NCBI RefSeq assembly: GCF_022539505.1
Contig: NC_061508.1
Span: forward strand, 62,629,754-62,693,753
Length of the DNA: 64,000 nucleotides
Direction: 5' to 3'
Origin: Lolium rigidum
Taxonomy: Eukaryota; Streptophyta; Magnoliopsida; Poales; Poaceae
Shown: positions 57,792 through 64,000 of the stretch, piece by piece
How the letters are laid out: each line of letters opens with the position of its first letter
How positions within the stretch are numbered: position 1 is the first letter of the stretch
Made by a program: the position numbers and the translations under genes
Notes under the pieces: generated by a model
Database searches by the model: none
What the model was told of the DNA's origin: nothing
The model's input: the letters and a program-made list of their open reading frames with translations, nothing else

Positions 57792-57891
57792 NNNNNNNNN
57801 NNNNNNNNNNNNNNNNNNNNNNNNNNNNNNNNNNNNNNNNNNNNNNNNNNNNNNNNNNNNNNNNNNNNNNNNNNNNNNNNNNNNNNNNNNN
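57792..57891. other. Assembly gap of 100 N
   Basis: Exactly 100 N. The LTR that enters from the left does not continue on the right. Confidence 0.99.
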
Positions 57892-60640
57892 AGAACTATA
57901 CACTATAATCAAGCCATAGCAATTGAAATGAACACACTTGAGGATCTGGCAAGATTATCAACAAGAACAAAGGCACAGGAATGGAATTAAGCAAGCAGTA
58001 CTAGCACAGCAAGTGCTTAGGCTAGAAATTCTTACACAGAGATAGCAGTAGCACTTAGCAGCATTCGCACAGCAACAGCAAGCATCGCAACATCACACAA
58101 CAGCTAGCTAGGTGCAGCAGCAGCGCATCAGCACGGCAGGCATCTCCACGAGGTGGAGTAGCCGTGGCCAGAGCTAGAGGATGGAGAAGAAGGACAGTAA
58201 AGAGAGAAAGAGAGAGAGAGAGGGTGGCGCACGTACCCGGGGCGAGCAGACAACAGCCGCAGCCATGGCTTCCACGGCGGCGCGTGCCGAGTGCACGGTA
58301 GCACCTGGCCAGGCCAGGCCACACTCAGACAAGCGCCGCAGCGCCCCGCACCACTGCGGCGTGGCCCACGGCGGTGCCATCGCGCCTGGAACCCTGGAAG
58401 CAGCGAGATCGCCACGGATCCCGTAACCCTAGCCATGGCGAGGGGGTCGGGGACGAGCAGGAGCAACGCCAGCTCCAGATCGACGCGGATGAGAAGGACC
58501 GGCGTCACGAGGCGGTTCGATTGCGCCCCATGGCGAGGGCCATGGCGGTCGGAGTTCGCCGGAATCAGCCGGCGACGGCGAGGGCGACACAAGTCGCCAG
58601 AGAGAAGGGGATTAGGGTTCGTCGAGGCGGCGTGGTGGGGAAGAGAGTGAGCGACCGCTCGGGTCGGTTGGACCCGAGCTGGTCTAACCCAACCCACTGG
58701 GCTCCACTGACAGGTGGGCCCAGGGGCAAATTTGGTATTTCACAAATTCTATAAATACTGAAACTTTGAAAATTCTTACTAAATGTTGAATAGCTCCAAA
58801 AAAATAATTAAAAATATGAAAACCACTCAGTATAAAAATCTCTATCATAATAAAATATGAAATAGAATTTTTGAAGTTAAACAAGAATAAGTTCAAATTT
58901 GATGATTTAAATAATCATTTAAATCACACCTTTTATTTTCAATAATGAAAATAAGTACATAAAGTACTTTGGACTTTAAAAACACCTTGACAACATTTCA
59001 AGGTTGTATTTTACTCTAAATAGAGTATCCCTAAGTGATTCTTAGTATTAACCTCTCACATGAAATAATAAAGACATCGGGAGGGGGAAACAAACCCTAA
59101 AAATGGAATCATGCATAATTGCTTCTTTAACCATTGCCCTTATCGGACAATGATGCTATTTTTCAGAACCAGAGGACAAGGGTCAGTCCACACCTTCAAA
59201 CTGCAAAACTTTGCAGTGTTCAGGCAAGTTCATCGCTTGCTCATGTCATTTGAGTATTTCTATCAAATTACTTGCAAAGTATTATGGTTATCACTATTGC
59301 ACAAAAATCAAAACCACTACTTTCATAACTATGAATATGACTAAGTGGTGGGCAATGGAACCATGGATTGTGTTGATATGGTGGAGGTTCCATTGCACGG
59401 GTTTATATCCATCTAGGATTAAACAACAAATGTCGCCAATGATTCTTGTGCCGTAATACCCGTGTTAACCATAAGATCCGGAGTGGGACGGAGTAGTCAA
59501 AAGTGTTTCCACCTCTCGTACATCAACGGATGCGCTTACCGTAGACACTTGACCCAGGTTGGGCAAGCGGTGGGGTGGGGATCCCATTCTAATTCCCCAC
59601 GGTAAGTGGTCTATGATGGGTTGCAGCTACCGGCGAAGGAGTTTGGTTAACGAGTCCCAAACTGTTGTCGTGGTCGGGGTCCATCCTTAATTGGTGTAAG
59701 AGGACCGACGAGGACCCAGGGTCGGGGTATGCAACAAAGGGTGGGTGTGCGAGGCAGCGGAGGAACATGATTGGCTAGACCTTATACCGGGCCTCACACC
59801 GAAGGAAGTGTGGACGGGAAAGCTGCCCGGTTGGCACCAAGGATAAGATCTCTTATGGGTAAAGCAACACACCTCTGCAGAGTGTAAAGAACCGTGACCT
59901 GTCACTCCCTGTTCCGGGATTGAGGAACTGCGAACGCGGCCGGAAAGGAGCTCCATGAAGTTCTAGTAAACCGGTGAAGGCTGACGGACATAGCTCTTTG
60001 AAATAAAAGCAATCTCTTGAAGAAATGTTTATCAAAACTTGCATTGGTATTAGACTTTCCGGTCTAATATCGTAGCTAGTGCATTAAACACCTCTTATCT
60101 ATAATGAACTTGTTGAGTACGCTCGTACTCATACCACTCTTAAACCCCATGCTTAGATTGTCTGAATCGTCTGGAGGAGGACTACGACAGCAATGAAGGA
60201 GCCGAGATCATCGGCTATGAAGAACCTGACCTCTCAGGAGGTGTTGAAGGCGTAGACTATCTCATAGTCTACGGATCCGGAGAGGCTTCCGGAGGAGAAC
60301 AAGCCTAGGAATATCTGTTGAGTAGTAGTAGTAACCGAGCAGCCCGAACTCTTAGTATTTAGCTGCTCGAGGAAATAAATGTATAGTGTAATGAGACTCC
60401 TATATTGTAAGTTGAGTTGGGTTCACCTCGAACCCAGGAGTATTCCTCTTAGGACCCAAGAGGAGCTCCAAGACAATATATGTTTAATGCTTGTAATAAT
60501 AAGTGAATGAGTTATGGACCCTGCTATGTTCTGTTGTACTACTCTGAGGGATGTAATATTTGCGGAATGGTACTTCGTGAATGTTATATCAACGACTGGC
60601 ATACTACAACATGCAGTGGTATGCGTAGGTCACCACAGGG
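57892..60640 (+). mobile_element. Long LTR-like retrotransposon region, 5' end missing
   Basis: Non-coding sequence with an AT-rich middle and GC-rich flanks. It ends at GGTCACCACA, the same end as the fragment before 46030. An AATAAA at about 60376 and TATA-like stretches are consistent with LTR regulatory regions. At 60150-60308 a short open stretch without its own ATG reads LNRLEEDYDSNEGAEIIGYE onwards to a TAG. Frames at 58128-58697 and 58291-58754 are GC-driven and do not resemble proteins. No gag or pol in view. Confidence 0.5.
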
Positions 60641-60704
60641 CCCCTTAGCCTTACGCATGAGACCTTGGAACGTCCTAATCAGGGGTGTAAACAAAAAGCC
60701 CATA

Positions 60705-61955
60705 CCTAGCTTTTTTTTTGAAAAGGGGGAAGAATCGCCCCAGCTTCTGCATCCAAGGATGCACACGGCCTTTTATTAGATTATTTGCAAACCTTACAAG
60801 AAGCAATACAAAAAATCAACCTCGAAGCCACCTCACTAGACCTACAGTGGGATGAAGGGGGTGACAATACACCAACTGACATCATCCAAAAACCAAATGC
60901 CTTCCCAAACCGCCCAATAGCAGGTGAGAAGTACATCCAGTCAAGCGAGACTCTCCGCGCATGCCAACGCACACGCCACAGAAGTTGCTACCGCCGTCTT
61001 CCTCGACTCCATCTTCAAGAGAGATCATCGCATTAACCTTGCAAGACCTGCCGTCGATGCCACCATGACGTCAGACGGCCCCGCCATCCTGCACGCATAC
61101 ATCATCCCACATCTGTCGTCGATACCCTGCAGCACCATGCCACCGAGCCTCAGCGCAAACAATGTGGTAGATGAATATCACTCCACCGACATCCGCCAAT
61201 ATCCAGCTGCTGCTCCAAAAACGATGCCCCAAGAGGTAGAACGAAGCAGGGCGCGCCGCCATCGTCCGATCCGGGAGACCCGGACCTAGGATTTCCCCCG
61301 GAGCAGCACGAGTGAGAAACCGCAGACTGCGACGACGATGCCTTCAAGAAGGTAGCGGCGCGACACGTCGCCATCGTCCGCCAACCGAGGTCGGAGCACG
61401 GTTTTCACCGGCAGCCGCGCATCCCCAACTCGCCGAGTGTAGTGCCAAGACGGGCAAAGATGACGCCTTCGACAAGGTAACGACGTCGACCGACGCTGCC
61501 ATCATCCGCCAAGACCGAGGTCGAGGCTCAGTTTTCACCGGCCGCCATGACACCCCGGACTAGATCACCATTGCCGGAAACCTATGTGAGATCTCATGAT
61601 CCCCCACACAGGACTACCAGCCTGGCCGACCACCTCCGACGAAGAAGATGACCACCACCACCATGCCCGGGGCTGCTGCCCCAGGTTTCCTCATGACGCG
61701 AGGGATGCCCACGAACGCCTCCCTGCCGAGGAGGCAGAGCCACGACAGGCAGATCGTCACCCGCCCCGGCCCAAACGGACCAAGATTGGACCCGATCCAC
61801 GCCGCCGCCGCCTGCAGATCGATGCCATAGCCGTCGCCTCCCTGCGTCGCCGCATCAAGGAGAGGCCGGGCAGACGCCGCCGCCGTGCCCTCCAGCACTG
61901 GCGGAGCGTTGTGGAGACCATACTGGGCTCCGGCCCAATCTTATGAAAGTGCAAA
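60705..61955 (-). mobile_element. Poly-A retroposon relic (LINE/SINE-type 3' end), minus orientation
   Basis: Read on the minus strand, GCCGTGTGCATCCTTGGATG, then CAGAAGCTGGGGCGATTC and a CCCCCTTTTC box lead into a run of nine A (plus-strand T run at 60711-60719). This is the usual tail of grass L1-derived retroposons. The body to about 61955 is GC-rich with several short open frames on both strands but no RT or endonuclease motif. A ten-base A run at about 61953-61962 lies at the other boundary. Class uncertain. Confidence 0.45.
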
Positions 61956-62252
61956 AAAAAAATTACTAATACATCTGGCCCAAGCCCGTCCGTGCATCTG
62001 GCCAGAACTGGACCAACTCGTTCGCTGTACTCGTCTTTGTATACGCTGCGTTCGCCACATCGCCTGGATTAGCTCCAGTTTCCCCGTCTGTCCGTCTCCC
62101 CAAATCCCCCTTTCTAGGTCTTGCTCAAATCCCCACGCTAGGAGAGCTAGCTGCTCTCTATTTCTTCTTGTATGTGACAAATCCCCATCTCCTTGCTAGC
62201 TGCTCTCTGTTTCTTCCTCAAATTTTCAGACCGTGGTATGCAGTAGTGGTGG
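61956..62252. other. Spacer, no gene recognised
   Basis: C/T-rich sequence with CCCCATCTCC-type repeats. The phrase TAGCTGCTCTCTATTTCTTC is repeated in altered form near 62198. Confidence 0.4.
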
Positions 62253-62255
62253 TTA

Positions 62256-63818
62256 GGGCATCTCCAACCGGGCGACCCAAACGGACGCGCTGGGCCGTTC
62301 GTTTTGGGCCGTTTGCGTGCCCGAGCGGACGCGCGGACGGAGCCCCGCGTCCGCGCGTCCGTTTGGGTCGCGTGCTGCGCCCAACGCAGCGGCCACCCAT
62401 TTGGCCATTTGGCCTATTTCTTTGGAAAATAGGTCCTCTGATCACAGATTCAGTTTGATATATAATAATATCTCGTAAACATAGAATAATATATAATAAA
62501 CATAACATATTATCAAATACTATCAAATATTATCATAAAATATTATCAAATGTACCATGATAAATCAAATAAAATGTGCCATAGTTTGAGAAAAATATAA
62601 AAATTACAATTGAGATTGTCTAACTCAATTTGGGCGCTCGAGGATCTCCTTCTGTCTCTTCTCGAACCAAGCTCTCTTCGCCTCGCTCATGTTGGTCAAG
62701 TCGGCGTTCATGAGGCCCTCACCAAACAACGGCTCCTCCTCAATGTTTATGCTGCCGGGACAGGCAGTTGTGCCCTCCTGTGTGTCAATGGGAGGTGGCT
62801 GGGGAGCCTGCTGTGTCGAAGGATATGGCAGGGTCGTCGGCATTGTCTGCGCGAAAGACGGAGGAGCCTGCACGGTGGACGGTGACTGCGCGCGCGCGGC
62901 CGACATATCGTCGAACAGGTTGCGTGCACCGGACGTCGCAGCTGCTCCCAGGTTCTTCGGGCCTTTGGAGTTCGCCGGCGCACGGTTCAGGTCAATGGAC
63001 GAAGGTGACGGCCCCGTCATGGACTCGCCCACCTCCGGTGACCCATCCCGTGACTGGTACGCCTGCCGCCCATGCGCCCCCATTTCGTGCCCAAATAGGG
63101 CAGTCGGTGGGGCAGTTGACCTTGGAGGAAGGGGCCGGGTCACGGAGGAGGCCGAGCTCCCCACCGAGGCCGCGCCGGTGCCGGGGATGATCATGTGCTG
63201 GCCGAGCGCTGGGTGGCCGTAAAATAGCATGGCCTGCTGCTCTTGAAGGAGAGTGCTCTTCGCCTCCGTCTGGAGTTGGAGAAGCTGCTCCGCCGCCCGC
63301 TGCCGCTCCAGCTCGGCAGCGTTTTCCCTCTTCCGTTGGTCCAGCGCCCTGCGCCGGTCGCCCTCTTCCTGCTCTCGAGCTTCCTCTGCTCCGGGGTGAG
63401 GTCGGCCTTCGCCTTCTTCGTCGGCGGCCCGGGGGGGAGCTCGGCCACCGCCAGTTCAGGAGCCGCCTCCACGGCAGGAGCGGCAACGGCCGCGGGTGCC
63501 TCCTCTCCGATGGTGGCGGTGGCGGTGGCGGCGGCAGTCGCGTCGTCGGCCATCTCTAGGTTTTGGGAGTACAGTGGAGTGTTTTCTGTTTTGGGAGGCA
63601 GACAGGCGGGCCAGGGGCGGACAAGGGAGGACGCGAGCGACCAGCCTTTCACGTCCGCGGCCACGCAAACTCGTCCAAGATTTGGGCCGGGTTTGGGTCG
63701 TCCCGGACGCCGCGGCCATCCGTTTTAGGGATGGGTCCGCGCGCTGGGCCGCGGTTTTGTCCGTTTCGACCCATCCGGACGCGCGGGCGCGGGATGGGTC
63801 GCCCGGTTGGAGATGCCC
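62256..63818. mobile_element. PIF/Harbinger-like element, non-autonomous, 1563 bp
   Basis: Terminal inverted repeats of 24 bp begin GGGCATCTCCAACCGGGCGA on both ends and are perfect over that stretch. A TTA target duplication flanks it (62253-62255 and 63819-63821). It carries one minus-strand ORF relic and no transposase. Confidence 0.92.
62625..63553 (-). pseudogene. Harbinger-borne ORF of unknown function, one frameshift
   Basis: The ATG at 63553 opens an Ala-rich N-terminus (MADDATAAATATATIGEE), then PPTKKAKADLTPEQRKLESR. A one-base loss near 63358-63362 shifts the frame. The next frame gives a coiled-coil-like Arg/Glu/Gln helix, then AMLFYGHPALGQHM, a Pro/Ser-rich linker, FDDMSAARAQSP, and a C-terminal DLTNMSEAKRAWFEKRQKEI ending near 62625. 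The basic helix plus C-terminal WFEKRQ segment recalls proteins that accompany grass Harbinger transposons, but no SANT/Myb domain is present. Not translatable as one protein here. Confidence 0.6.
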
Positions 63819-63821
63819 TTA

Positions 63822-64000
63822 GAGCGAGCCCATGGCGCCGTCCGCCCGGTGTGGTCATCACTCATTGCTACTTTGCTAGTGCAGAATCAAATCGAGTAAT
63901 CGACCAAGGTATGCAATGAATTATATATGTCATGGAGTGTTTAATCCCCTTGCTGATCTGAAACTAGAGAATCATCATAGGTTTTTTTAGCAGCACATAA
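63822..64000. other. Flank after the Harbinger element
   Basis: Short sequence with no gene recognised. It continues beyond the window. Confidence 0.5.

Noticed and set aside
58128..58754. Long open frames on both strands in a GC-rich block
   Set aside because: They overlap heavily, lack domains, and lie in a region that behaves like LTR sequence.

Overview
This is a transposon-rich stretch of a plant nuclear genome, most likely a Pooideae grass and plausibly a Triticeae relative. The evidence is GC-rich grass-style exons, EXORDIUM-family genes, CACTA and PIF/Harbinger elements, Stowaway-like MITEs, and nested LTR retrotransposons whose primer-binding sites match the 3' end of plant tRNA-Asp. 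There is no rRNA, tRNA gene, CRISPR array or bacterial operon. Two 100-N assembly gaps (45789-45888 and 57792-57891) bound a separate contig whose placement is uncertain.

Only three host genes look intact. A five-exon FAD-dependent monooxygenase lies at 4565-6140 (+). Two single-exon EXORDIUM-like (phosphate-induced protein 1) genes lie at 7609-8562 (-) and 31552-32520 (+). The EXORDIUM paralogues point away from each other across about 23 kb that is mostly duplicated and transposon-filled sequence.

Layout: 1-4.5 kb is degenerate repeats, including CACTA-like hairpins. 4.5-8.6 kb holds two host genes. 12.0-13.9 kb is a truncated CACTA-like element carrying a captured Myb/SANT-like gene fragment. 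14.2-28.1 kb is a direct segmental duplication. Its first copy is split by a Harbinger element (14380-15861) and its second by a complete 7.8-kb CACTA element (18493-26296). Each copy preserves the other's empty insertion site. 28.2-31.4 kb holds MITEs. 33.7-45.8 kb is a nest of LTR retrotransposons. 45.9-57.8 kb is a LINE cut by a second copy of the same LTR family. 57.9-60.6 kb is a long LTR-like region, then a poly-A retroposon relic and a second Harbinger element (62256-63818).

The most interesting signals are in the mobile DNA. They are: a non-autonomous LTR family with no gag-pol but a conserved ORF encoding a membrane-anchored protein and repeated PBS-like motifs; a pair of hairpins with compensating changes downstream of a TATA box inside the CACTA element; and a strong concentration of copy-to-copy differences at CAG/CTG sites. 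I read the last as a consensus-error footprint of CHG methylation, alongside TAG stop codons that fit CHG-context C-to-T change.
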